From Lachnospiraceae bacterium (GTDB taxonomy: Bacteria > Bacillota > Clostridia > Lachnospirales > Lachnospiraceae), in the NCBI GenBank assembly GCA_024685635.1, contig JAIKVP010000200.1, positions 1 to 32,861 on the forward strand: a DNA stretch of 32,861 nt, written 5' to 3'. A program made the translations under genes and the position numbers. Numbering within the stretch: position 1 is the stretch's first letter; the number at the start of each line of letters is the position of its first letter. The notes under the pieces were generated by a model, which saw only the letters and a list, made by a program, of their open reading frames with translations, had not been told where the DNA came from and did no database searches. Shown piece by piece: positions 8,186 through 17,251 of the stretch.

Positions 8186-9007
8186 TTAATCAACAATCTT
8201 TATTTTCTCCCTTATAATTCCTGCATTTTCAAAACTTTCAGAAACTCTCTTAATAAATTCGCCATTTTCATTTGACTTAATTAAAAGAACCTTATCAAAT
8301 GCATCAATCACTTTTAACTCTTTTAAGCAGGCTATGTCAAGCAAGGCTACTAAAGACCAATTAAGCTCATTAGTCTTTTTTAGAGCAAATGAAATATCCT
8401 CATAGTCAAACTCATTTAAGTCAGCATAAGAGTTAGGAGAATCAAGCATCTTAAACTCGCCCTCATAGCTTAAGGCGCTTTTAAGCTTATCGCTAACAGC
8501 ATCATCCCTTAGCTTTATGCTATATAAAAACGTGTCAACATCCCCTTCATTCTTCGTTCTCTTAAAAGGCGTATAATTCCAAATAACAGTTTCGTCTTCT
8601 TTACAGTATTTATTTATCCTGATAAGCGTTTCATGATAATTAGTAAATGATATAACTGCAAGGTTGTTATAAAGCTTTATCTCGCTATTACTGATACTTA
8701 ATCTTGCTTTAATCTCATCAACATAGACTTTGGCTTTAAGATAATAATTCATTTCGTGATCCTTTAGCTCTTTATTCTTAGTCAGGCTAATAAAACAAAT
8801 AGCAGTAAATATATCATCATCTAAATCAAGACTAGTCTGATCTTCACAGATTATTAGACTTGCTTTTTTATTCATAACAAAGTCCCTTAGTGCCTCATCA
8901 TCACTAATCCCAAAGGCCATAAACTCGCCCCTAGAATACTTATTAATCGAGTTAACAAAACTGCATAAATATTCTTCATCCTTTAAGCATACAATTACAT
9001 TTTCCAT
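8186..9007 (-). CDS. TadZ/CpaE-like protein, apparently degenerate (no Walker A)
   Basis: Receiver-like N-terminus and ParA-like C-terminal layout, between prepilin peptidase and CpaF; no GKT/S P-loop. Confidence 0.5.
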   Translation of the reverse strand: MENVIVCLKDEEYLCSFVNSINKYSRGEFMAFGISDDEALRDFVMNKKASLIICEDQTSLDLDDDIFTAICFISLTKNKELKDHEMNYYLKAKVYVDEIKARLSISNSEIKLYNNLAVISFTNYHETLIRINKYCKEDETVIWNYTPFKRTKNEGDVDTFLYSIKLRDDAVSDKLKSALSYEGEFKMLDSPNSYADLNEFDYEDISFALKKTNELNWSLVALLDIACLKELKVIDAFDKVLLIKSNENGEFIKRVSESFENAGIIREKIKIVD

Positions 9008-9008
9008 C

Positions 9009-9578
9009 CTAGCCTCCTATAACAACAAACAAAACATAAGTTAAATAAGCTACAAAAACACAGGCAGCAAATGGCACTGTTACAGCATTTAAATTATCAA
9101 TTCCATATTCATACACAACTGCTTTTTTTGAATTAATTAAAAGAGCTGAATATCTTAACGCAAAAAAAATCCTCTTTACTAACTTAGACTCCTTAACTAA
9201 GAGCATAATTCCAACAAATGCAGCAATAAAAAATGCGTAGATCGCAACCAAGATAATATCAGTTCCAAGATAGATTCCAGCTACCATTAAGAGCTTTATA
9301 TCACCCGCTCCTAGAGCTTTAATCAGCCACAAGGGCATTAAAGCTAAAAGTGGAATAATAATCCCCAATAAAATATCTGTAATATCAAGACTCTTCTGGT
9401 ATTCAATTAAAAAAATTAAATCTGAAATCTTATAAGAATCAATAATAAACGAAAAGATGTTAACAACAATTCCAATAAACGCCATCGCTATTAAAAAGAC
9501 ATTTAAAATCTTCTTAGACTTTATGTCAATATATGCAACGAGCGCCAAAAAGCCTGCTAAAACAACATATTTAAGCAC
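9009..9578 (-). CDS. cpaA: A24-family prepilin peptidase (TadV/CpaA)
   Basis: DIKSKKI near N-terminus and LGAGDIKLL (GxGD) motif; multi-TM; GTG start. Confidence 0.85.
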   Translation of the reverse strand: MLKYVVLAGFLALVAYIDIKSKKILNVFLIAMAFIGIVVNIFSFIIDSYKISDLIFLIEYQKSLDITDILLGIIIPLLALMPLWLIKALGAGDIKLLMVAGIYLGTDIILVAIYAFFIAAFVGIMLLVKESKLVKRIFFALRYSALLINSKKAVVYEYGIDNLNAVTVPFAACVFVAYLTYVLFVVIGG

Positions 9579-9610
9579 ATATCCTCCAATCCCTATGAAA
9601 TTGTCGTAAA

Positions 9611-9638
9611 AGAAAAAAGCTAGATATTAATCTAGCTT
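9611..9638 (-). terminator. Hairpin + U-tract in cpaA leader (attenuator candidate)
   Basis: Minus strand AAGCTAGAT-TAAT-ATCTAGCTT then TTTTC; lies downstream of the cpaA promoter. Confidence 0.75.
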
Positions 9639-9655
9639 CTAAGATGGTGATTTGA

Positions 9656-9685
9656 ATTATAAAATAAATATTGATAATCTGTCAA
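9656..9685 (-). promoter_or_regulatory. Sigma-A-type promoter of cpaA unit
   Basis: Minus strand TTGACA - 18 nt - TATAAT. Confidence 0.8.
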
Positions 9686-9709
9686 GTAATCAAAAATGAA
9701 AATGTATAC

Positions 9710-10759
9710 TTAACTATCAATATCAACAGCATTTGCCTTTGCTTCATTGGCTAATTTTAAGTAGTTTTCATAGCCCTCATTATTACCAACCGCCTTCATA
9801 CAATCTGCCATTGCCATTAAAGGCCAATCTGTTTTAGCATGAATTGATAATTCAGCCTCTGTCTCATAGGCTGCATTATAAAACCACAAGCATGCCTCAT
9901 CATAATCGCCCTCTGCCTGATAGAACAGACCTAACTCATAGCAAACTTCACTGCTAGCCTTGCCATCCGCAACATTATGAACCGCCATCGTCATAAGGGT
10001 CTTGATATCACCCTTGATTCTAGCTCCCTTAACTATAACACTCTCCGCCTGCTTAATCTCAGTCTCATCTAGCTCCTCATTTGCTAAAACAGCCTTAAAA
10101 TAATCTAGCGCCTCTAAGATATCCTCATCCTCACCAGATACATAAAGCTCCCTCGCATACATTTTCCTAAGACGAGCAGAAAGGCCGCCCTTCTCCTTAA
10201 TCGTCTTCTTATATATCCTAAAATCCCTCTTAGAATGAAGATCCTCCGGCAAATGCATTATTGCAATATCAGAATCAAATACTAAAGGTTCTAGCCTTAC
10301 CATCTCGTGAACCGGCTCTACAAATACAAAGCTTCTAACTCTCTTATAAAGCTTAGGTCTGTACTCCTTGTTAAAATTATAGACTGTCCCATGTTCAAGC
10401 TGGTTATCATAATACATTTGCACAATCTCAATCTCAGGATCGATTACGCTCTTAAGCTTAAGTAACTTATCCCTGTTCTCATCATCTAAGACCTCATCCG
10501 CATCTGCAGTATATATATAGTCCATATTACAGTTAGAAAATGCATAATTTCTCGCTGCACTAAAGTCATCAATCCATTCAAAATCATATAAATTATCAGT
10601 GTATTCTTTAGCTATGCTCTTAGTATTGTCTGATGATCCAGTATCTACAATCACAAGCTCATCATATACGCCCTTTAAGCTATCTAAACAGCGCCTTAAT
10701 ACATTTTCCTCATTCTTAACTATCATACATACTGTAAATGTCGCCATAATATACCTCAT
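9710..10759 (-). CDS. Glycosyltransferase family 2, SunS-like, with TPR-like C-terminus
   Basis: FTVCMIVKNEENVLRRCLDSLKGVYDELVIVDTGSSDNT...YIYTADADE. Confidence 0.85.
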   Translation of the reverse strand: MRYIMATFTVCMIVKNEENVLRRCLDSLKGVYDELVIVDTGSSDNTKSIAKEYTDNLYDFEWIDDFSAARNYAFSNCNMDYIYTADADEVLDDENRDKLLKLKSVIDPEIEIVQMYYDNQLEHGTVYNFNKEYRPKLYKRVRSFVFVEPVHEMVRLEPLVFDSDIAIMHLPEDLHSKRDFRIYKKTIKEKGGLSARLRKMYARELYVSGEDEDILEALDYFKAVLANEELDETEIKQAESVIVKGARIKGDIKTLMTMAVHNVADGKASSEVCYELGLFYQAEGDYDEACLWFYNAAYETEAELSIHAKTDWPLMAMADCMKAVGNNEGYENYLKLANEAKANAVDIDS

Positions 10760-10782
10760 TTCATAAAACTAAAATAAAGATA

Positions 10783-10806
10783 TAGCCGAGCAATAATGCC
10801 CGGCTA
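10783..10806 (-). terminator. Probable terminator downstream of YbjQ-like gene
   Basis: Minus strand TAGCCGGGCATTATTGCTCGGCTA followed by TATCTTTATTTT. Confidence 0.6.
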
Positions 10807-10820
10807 AATTAAAATCACTT

Positions 10821-11918
10821 TTAAGAAAGCTCAAACTTTCTCTTTAGCTTATCAATCAAGCTATATTTCTTAGTACCAGCACCGTACTGCTTCTCCATAT
10901 TGATTGAAGACTGCAAAATTTCAAGAAGCTCAACTCTTGAACCACTGTCAATATGAGGTATATACTGCATAAATATATCCTTAATCTCCTCAGCAGTTTC
11001 AACTGATTCCATGGTTCTAAGCATTGTCTCGTAATCAAATGTGTATCCCATATCCTTCTCCTCGCGGTTACACATAGAGCACTGCTTGTCGCCCGGAAGA
11101 TTGATAGCACCGCAGATACATCTCCAATATGTATCGGTCTTGCGATATTTATCAACCGCATCTGCACCACGATTCTTCTTGAAAATGCCAAGCTCCTCAG
11201 ATGTAAGTGTTGAATCTATTGACTGGTCGGTAATATCCCAAACTCGCATATCTTTAACATACTTCTTAAGGTACACCTTAGCTCCTACCTGCAAGCCAAC
11301 CTTTCTAGCATCCATATCAACTGGAACCTTAGCAGTCTCAATTAAAATGTTGATATCCTGATTCATTGTATAATCTATATTCTCTAATACAGTCTTGTCA
11401 CCATAGATATCCTCTAACTCAACATCAACCTTAACAGCTGTAATCTTAGCCATCTCGTAGTTATGAAGCTTCAAAGACATAAATACCTGTGCTCCATCAA
11501 TATGTAAATCAACCTCGATAGGTCTAACTATCTTACGAGCAATATAGTTACATACAGCCAAATCATTGACATGCTCACGCATAGTTCCCTTAGTCTTCTC
11601 AATCTTAACCGCAGTTCCAGAAAGCATAACTGCTGCAACGCTACCTGATAGATTAGAATAACTAATGGACATATTGATAATGGCATTGCCACCCTTTTCC
11701 TTAACCATAGCAACAAAGTTAGACTTAGCATCTGCTATAGCTTCCTCAAATTTATCAGACAGGGAGTTACCATCTCCACCAACACTGTCAGTAATATTAG
11801 CAGCTAACTCCTGAACAAAGTTAGAACTAAATGGTGCCTGATATGTGACAAAATCGATATACTCAGCTATGTCATAGCCGTCAACACTTGAACCTGTAGT
11901 AATCAAAACATCTTTCAT
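10821..11918 (-). CDS. YbjQ/UPF0145-like domain protein with C-terminal zinc ribbon
   Basis: MKDVLITTGSSVDGYDIAEYIDFV...KGGNAIINMSISY; C-terminal WRCICGAINLPGDKQCSMCN. ATG at 11918 has SD AAGGAGG; ORF track start 11966 is probably too long. Confidence 0.75.
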   Translation of the reverse strand: MKDVLITTGSSVDGYDIAEYIDFVTYQAPFSSNFVQELAANITDSVGGDGNSLSDKFEEAIADAKSNFVAMVKEKGGNAIINMSISYSNLSGSVAAVMLSGTAVKIEKTKGTMREHVNDLAVCNYIARKIVRPIEVDLHIDGAQVFMSLKLHNYEMAKITAVKVDVELEDIYGDKTVLENIDYTMNQDINILIETAKVPVDMDARKVGLQVGAKVYLKKYVKDMRVWDITDQSIDSTLTSEELGIFKKNRGADAVDKYRKTDTYWRCICGAINLPGDKQCSMCNREEKDMGYTFDYETMLRTMESVETAEEIKDIFMQYIPHIDSGSRVELLEILQSSINMEKQYGAGTKKYSLIDKLKRKFELS

Positions 11919-12040
11919 TTGAATAAAAACCTCCTTAATGTGATACGCGATAATCCGCAAAAACAACTGTTAATATTTTATCACATTTGCATATCTCATT
12001 CAATATTTTTGTGAAATATATACAAATATAAGAAGCTATA

Positions 12041-12068
12041 AAAAAGCACCCCACATTAAGTGGGGTGC
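12041..12068 (-). terminator. Rho-independent terminator
   Basis: Minus strand GCACCCCACTTAATGTGGGGTGC + TTTTTT. Confidence 0.85.
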
Positions 12069-12145
12069 CTTGCAATTTAATACATATAATCTATTCTGAA
12101 AATCAGGAATCCTAAAACTCAGCCTCGTAACACGTATCAAATCGA

Positions 12146-13054
12146 CTATGCAGATGCATCTATTCCCAATCCAACAAACACACTGCTTCGCTTCAATGTC
12201 TCAACCTTATCAGCCTGTAACTGTAGCTTAGCCTTAAGTTCGTCAATCGTGCCAGCCTCGACTAAAGTTCTCTTTCCACCAAGTTGTTCCTTCATGAACT
12301 CTTCCCGCTTAGCCTCGTCTTTCTTGCGCTCTTCTTCAAGTTCCTCAGCCCGCTTCTCCTTCTTGGCTTCCTCTTCCTTCTCAGCTTGCTTACGCTCTGC
12401 CTTCGCCTCCTCAGCCTTCTTCGCGTCCTTAGCTTCCTGCTCCTTTAATTGCTTATCGTAGTAGGATAAAGAATCATCGATAATGCTGTAGTAGGACTTC
12501 TCACCATCATTGTTGATGGATACGCCAACGGTACCAACGTTAACGCCCTTCTCAGTAAATTCATCTTTCAACGAATCTAATTCTGAAATAGATGATGAAA
12601 TCATCTCCTCATAATTAGCAGCCACGTCTTCATTAGCAGCCATCTTCTCTAGAGTTTCTGAGTCCATCATTGCGCTGTATTCCTTGGTTCCACTTGACAT
12701 AATACTCTGAGTATCGCTTTCATCTACATCGTCAGCAACATAGATATCCATATTACCATAACGCTCCTTAAGAGTGTTAAGGTACTCCTTGGCACGATCA
12801 CTCAGCTTAGCATACGTGTCGTCGAGTTTCTTCTGAGCTGCAGCCTGTTTGTCAGTCTTCAGCTTCTCCTGTTGCTCCTTCAGTTTCTTGTCAGATTCTG
12901 CCCGCTTCTCTGTCTTTGGATCCTCGTTAATCTCCTGGCGTTTAGCCAGTTTCATGCTCCAGTCATCATCCTTCTGACCGGCCTTAGCAGTGTCTCCTTG
13001 TGATACCTGAAAGAAGTTATAAGACGCGTAATTACCAATTCCATTGATATTCAT
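12146..13054 (-). CDS. DUF6033-like protein, charged/coiled-coil rich
   Basis: Starts MNINGIGNYASYNF with SD AAGGAGG; ORF track start at 13111 would include the structured leader. Confidence 0.65.
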   Translation of the reverse strand: MNINGIGNYASYNFFQVSQGDTAKAGQKDDDWSMKLAKRQEINEDPKTEKRAESDKKLKEQQEKLKTDKQAAAQKKLDDTYAKLSDRAKEYLNTLKERYGNMDIYVADDVDESDTQSIMSSGTKEYSAMMDSETLEKMAANEDVAANYEEMISSSISELDSLKDEFTEKGVNVGTVGVSINNDGEKSYYSIIDDSLSYYDKQLKEQEAKDAKKAEEAKAERKQAEKEEEAKKEKRAEELEEERKKDEAKREEFMKEQLGGKRTLVEAGTIDELKAKLQLQADKVETLKRSSVFVGLGIDASA

Positions 13055-13058
13055 AAGC

Positions 13059-13114
13059 CTTACCTCCTTGTAAGATACTGCGCAGTCTTGGGTAACGCCG
13101 TGTTCCATCACGAC
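13059..13114 (-). promoter_or_regulatory. Two ANGGAN hexaloop hairpins (CsrA-site-like) in the leader
   Basis: GUCGUG-AUGGAA-CACGGC (13114-13097) and CUUAC-AAGGAG-GUAAG (13074-13059) containing the SD. Confidence 0.5.
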
Positions 13115-13157
13115 ACCATAGCTAACTTAATAGCACAGTTATCTATGGTTACTTACG

Positions 13158-13186
13158 ATTATACAATTTTTCGGCTAAAAATTCAA
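13158..13186 (-). promoter_or_regulatory. Sigma-A-type promoter of DUF6033-like gene
   Basis: Minus strand TTGAAT - 17 nt - TATAAT. Confidence 0.75.
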
Positions 13187-13247
13187 GTGTACATTCTAGA
13201 AAAGTCAAGAAAAAAATCAACAAATATTTACCAAAAAATATGTCATT

Positions 13248-13775
13248 TTATCTGTAATCTTCCACAATAATTACTTCGCCTTTTTTTAGGGATTCCTGAA
13301 CATCAATTACCCTCTGATTGGCTGAACCTCTAAACTTAAGACTCCAGTCTTTTTGCTCTAGAATAAATGGTCCATCAACCAAAACATCTATATAGGATAA
13401 AAATTCCTCTGTCTCTGGCCATTCTTTTAGCATTACAGGAACTACATACTTATCAAATACATAGCCTGAATAGCACCAGATATCCTTATCTGGATAAATC
13501 TCATTAACCTTTCTTAGCAAAGGTAACAAGCCTGCCTGATTAACCTGAACCATAGGCTCTCCACCTAATAGTGTTAAACCTCTTATATAGTTAGGACTTA
13601 GAGCCTCTATCACTTCGTCAATCGTATCCTCGGTAAAAGGCTGACCATATTCATAATCCCATGTATCAGCATTAAAACAACCCTTACATTTATGAGGGCA
13701 ACCGCTGACGAATAGTGAAACCCTAACCCCAGGTCCGTCAGCTATATCTTTTTTCTTTATCACTGAATAATACAT
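13248..13775 (-). CDS. nrdG: Anaerobic ribonucleotide reductase activating protein
   Basis: Radical-SAM SGCPHKCKGCFN; adjacent to nrdD. Confidence 0.92.
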   Translation of the reverse strand: MYYSVIKKKDIADGPGVRVSLFVSGCPHKCKGCFNADTWDYEYGQPFTEDTIDEVIEALSPNYIRGLTLLGGEPMVQVNQAGLLPLLRKVNEIYPDKDIWCYSGYVFDKYVVPVMLKEWPETEEFLSYIDVLVDGPFILEQKDWSLKFRGSANQRVIDVQESLKKGEVIIVEDYR

Positions 13776-13795
13776 ATAACATCTCCCTTAAAAAA

Positions 13796-13822
13796 AGGCA
13801 CCGGATAGTACGTCCGATGCCT
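13796..13822 (-). terminator. Terminator between nrdD and nrdG
   Basis: Minus strand AGGCATCGGACGTACTATCCGGTGCCT + TTTTTT. Confidence 0.75.
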
Positions 13823-13837
13823 TAATATCACAAATAA

Positions 13838-16042
13838 TTACAAATGCAAAACTCTCTCCTGAATCTCCTGAGTACGTCCCTGATTCCAGAACTGAGTTCC
13901 TATATATCCACATGTACGTCTTGCCACATTCATCATATCCTGGTTGCGATTACCACAGTTTGGACACTCCCAAACAAGCTTGCCATCTTCATCATTAACA
14001 ATCTGAATCTGACCAGTAAATCCACAACACTGGCAATAATCACTCTTAGTATTAAGCTCAGCATACATAATGTTATCATATATATATTCCATAATGGTAA
14101 GAACCGCGTCAACATTGTCCTCCATATTAGGAACCTCTACATAGCTAATTGCTCCTCCTGGAGACAATGCCTGGAACTGAGACTCAAACTTGAGCTTCTC
14201 AAATGCGTCAATCTCCTCAGTAACATGAACATGGTAGCTGTTGGTGATATAGTTTCTATCAGTAACACCAGGAATAACACCAAATCTGCTCTGAAGACAT
14301 TTAGCAAACTTATATGTGGTAGACTCTAATGGAGTTCCATAAAGACTAAAATCAATATCTGTCTCATCTCTCCACTTCTTACAAGCTGCATTCAAATATT
14401 TCATAACCTTAAGTGCAAATTCTGTACCCTTAGGATCTGTATGAGAAACACCCTTCATATAACGAGTCATCTCACAAAGTCCAGCATATCCTAAAGATAT
14501 TGTTGAATAGCCATGGAAAAGAAGCTTATCAATAGGCTCACCCTTCTCAAGTCTTGCAAGTGCTCCATTCTGCCATAAAATAGGCGCAACATCTGAAAGG
14601 GTTCCCTTTAATCTCTCATGGCGAGCCATCAGAGCCTTTCTACAAAGCTCAAGTCTCTCATCCATAATCTCCCAGAATCTAGCCTCGTCTCCTTCTGATG
14701 AGCAAGCTACATCAACAAGATTCAAGGTAACAACACCCTGGTTAAATCTTCCATAATACTTATGCTTATTAGGATCGTAATTCTTAGCATTGGCAAGATT
14801 ACCAATTCCTGCCTCAGTAAATCTGTCAGGTGTTAAAAAGCTTCTGCAACCCATACATGTATAACAATCACCAGTCTTTAGTTCCTTCATAATCTTCTCT
14901 GAGATATAGTCAGGAACCATACGCTTAGCTGTACATTTAGCAGCTAACTTGGTAAGCTCATAATACTTACTTCCTGGATGAACATTGTCCTCCTCTAATA
15001 CATATATAAGTTTAGGAAATGCAGGAGTAATCCAAACACCCTTTTCATTCTTGACACCCTGAATTCTCTGCTTTAATACTTCCTCAGTAATCAAAGCAAG
15101 GTCATCTCTTGTGCGTCCCTCTTCTGCCTCGTCTAAATACATAAGAACAGTAACAAATGGTGCCTGTCCATTGGTTGTCATAAGAGTGATAACCTGATAC
15201 TGAATCATCTGAACGCCGCGCTGAATCTCTTCCATAACACGCATCTCTGCGATATCATTAACCTTCTCCTCTGTAGCTTCAACACCAGCTAAATTCAACT
15301 CTTCTCTTACTACTCTTCTGAACTTCTGACGGCTTATATCAACAAATGGCGCAAGATGCGCAAGAGAAATACTCTGTCCACCATACTGTGAACTTGCAAT
15401 CTGAGCAATGCTCTGAGTTGCTATATTACATGCAGTTGAAAAACTGTGTGGTTTCTCAATCATGGTCTCTGAAATAACAGTACCATTCTGCAACATATCC
15501 TCTAAGTTAACTAAGCAGCAATTGTGCATATGCTGCGCAAAATAATCCATATCATGAAAATGAATAATACCATCTTCATGTGCACGTACAATCTCCTCAT
15601 CAAGTAAAAGTCTTCTTGTGATATCCTTAGATACCTCGCCAGCCATATAATCACGCTGAACACTGCTAACAACAGGATTCTTGTTAGAGTTCTCCTGTTT
15701 AACTTCCTCATTGTCACACTCAATGAGACTCAAGATCTGATCATCTGTAGAATTCTGCTTACGAACAAGCTGTCTTCTATATCTGTATGTAATATAGGTT
15801 CTTGCAAGCTTATAAGCTTGGCGCTGCATAATCTGGTCCTCAACCATATCCTGAATCTCTTCAACTCCAGGAGCATGGCTCATCTTTAGACACGATTCTT
15901 CAATCTGCTTAGAAATTTCGTCGATTACTTCTTCACTGAGCTTATCGCTTCCCTCAACCTCGCGATTAGCCTTACGAATAGCGTTAACAATTTTGTCGAT
16001 AACAAATGCTTCCTCAGCACCACTTCGTTTGATGATCTTCAT
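13838..16042 (-). CDS. nrdD: Anaerobic ribonucleoside-triphosphate reductase
   Basis: ATP-cone N-terminus, C-terminal zinc CxxC pairs and glycyl-radical RRTCGYIGTQFWNQGR. Confidence 0.96.
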   Translation of the reverse strand: MKIIKRSGAEEAFVIDKIVNAIRKANREVEGSDKLSEEVIDEISKQIEESCLKMSHAPGVEEIQDMVEDQIMQRQAYKLARTYITYRYRRQLVRKQNSTDDQILSLIECDNEEVKQENSNKNPVVSSVQRDYMAGEVSKDITRRLLLDEEIVRAHEDGIIHFHDMDYFAQHMHNCCLVNLEDMLQNGTVISETMIEKPHSFSTACNIATQSIAQIASSQYGGQSISLAHLAPFVDISRQKFRRVVREELNLAGVEATEEKVNDIAEMRVMEEIQRGVQMIQYQVITLMTTNGQAPFVTVLMYLDEAEEGRTRDDLALITEEVLKQRIQGVKNEKGVWITPAFPKLIYVLEEDNVHPGSKYYELTKLAAKCTAKRMVPDYISEKIMKELKTGDCYTCMGCRSFLTPDRFTEAGIGNLANAKNYDPNKHKYYGRFNQGVVTLNLVDVACSSEGDEARFWEIMDERLELCRKALMARHERLKGTLSDVAPILWQNGALARLEKGEPIDKLLFHGYSTISLGYAGLCEMTRYMKGVSHTDPKGTEFALKVMKYLNAACKKWRDETDIDFSLYGTPLESTTYKFAKCLQSRFGVIPGVTDRNYITNSYHVHVTEEIDAFEKLKFESQFQALSPGGAISYVEVPNMEDNVDAVLTIMEYIYDNIMYAELNTKSDYCQCCGFTGQIQIVNDEDGKLVWECPNCGNRNQDMMNVARRTCGYIGTQFWNQGRTQEIQERVLHL

Positions 16043-16127
16043 TCGAATAACCCTTCCTTACTTAATATTCTACTTTGCAAATGCCTAAAAATAAGGCTTG
16101 TTGGCAAATCACAGCCTTAATGGCCGT

Positions 16128-16175
16128 GCACAATATATAGTATCACTTTCTTGAAGTTATGTCTATATCTTGTTG
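16128..16175 (-). promoter_or_regulatory. Tandem NrdR boxes upstream of nrdD
   Basis: 16128-16143 (minus ATACTATATATTGTGC) and 16160-16175 (plus TGTCTATATCTTGTTG), 16-bp gap. Confidence 0.8.
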
Positions 16176-16286
16176 TAAAATTTATTTTGGCTTATTTTCA
16201 GACAATTTTTGAAAGCACTATGGATTAAGAGTTTGACCTACTTTGTTAAAAAATAAACTTAACAAATTGTTCACAATCGATAAAAA

Positions 16287-17102
16287 TCATCCCAAGATTT
16301 TGTGGTTAATAGTATCCGGCTGATCAGTGATTATCCCAGCAATATCATAGCGCGAAAGCTTTATGGCTATGCCTTCTTCGTTGACTGTCCAGATATATAT
16401 CGGGTATCCCTTTCTTCTTAAACTCGCTAGATATAGTGGATTGCAGTAAAAATAGACTGGAGATATAAAATCAGCCTTGCATTTTTTCAATCTGCGAAGA
16501 GGAAAGATCTCTGATAAGCGCTCTCCTATAGTTAGTACTGACCTTCCAACTAAGAGGCCAGTAGTTATATTAGGGTCTATTCTTTTGACATTTTCTGAAA
16601 CCTCATCGACAAAGGATTTGATTGTGAAGTCGTCATAGGAATATCCAAATTCATTGACTATAGCGTCAATGGCCTCAGCTTCAAAACCGCTTTCTTTAAG
16701 TTCAACATCTAAGCGTATTTTGCCCTTGCATAGCTCTAAAACTTCAGATAGCAAGGGAACTCTATAGCCTTGTCTCCCGGCAATTTTATTTATTCTCTCA
16801 TAACTTAATTCAGAGATCTTTTTGCCCTTATAAGGTGACTTTCTTGCCCTATAATAGGCCTTGGATTTAAAGAGTGTAGTCTTAACCTTAGGCACAAATC
16901 TCATATGCTCCTCTTTATATATATAGGAATCGTGAAATACGATCAGTTTACCATCTAAGGTTTTTCTGATGTCAAACTCAACCATATCTGCCCCGCAATC
17001 AATTGCTATCTCAAATGACTCTATTGTATTTTCATGCTCCGCTAATGCTGATGCCCCTCTGTGAGCTATAATCAGCGGCTTATGTCTATTCTTTTTCACC
17101 AT
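16287..17102 (-). CDS. Glycerophosphodiester phosphodiesterase
   Basis: IAHRGASALAEHENTIESFEIAIDCGADMVEFDIRKTLDGKLIVFHD. Confidence 0.92.
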   Translation of the reverse strand: MVKKNRHKPLIIAHRGASALAEHENTIESFEIAIDCGADMVEFDIRKTLDGKLIVFHDSYIYKEEHMRFVPKVKTTLFKSKAYYRARKSPYKGKKISELSYERINKIAGRQGYRVPLLSEVLELCKGKIRLDVELKESGFEAEAIDAIVNEFGYSYDDFTIKSFVDEVSENVKRIDPNITTGLLVGRSVLTIGERLSEIFPLRRLKKCKADFISPVYFYCNPLYLASLRRKGYPIYIWTVNEEGIAIKLSRYDIAGIITDQPDTINHKILG

Positions 17103-17188
17103 AAATCACCGTCCTTCTCTTCATTTGTCTACAGTATAGTTTTGACTTTTAATAATGTCAAATGCTGTCTATTTATGCTCCTTTTCGC

Positions 17189-17217
17189 TTGTCATTTTAG
17201 CTATATTGATATAAAAT
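17189..17217 (+). promoter_or_regulatory. Probable promoter of HD-GYP gene
   Basis: TTGTCA - 17 nt - TAAAAT. Confidence 0.6.
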
Positions 17218-17251
17218 AGTTAATAGAAAATATGACAAGGAGGGAATGGCC

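Noticed and set aside
9597-9610. Additional Spo0A-like box TTGTCGTAAAA in cpaA leader
   Set aside because: Single copy with a mismatch, downstream of the promoter; too weak alone.
13844-14329. Antisense ORFs in the track (e.g. 161 aa opposite nrdD, others opposite cpaF, tadB, glmS)
   Set aside because: Lie fully opposite confident conserved genes, with low-complexity translations and no recognisable domains; shadow ORFs.
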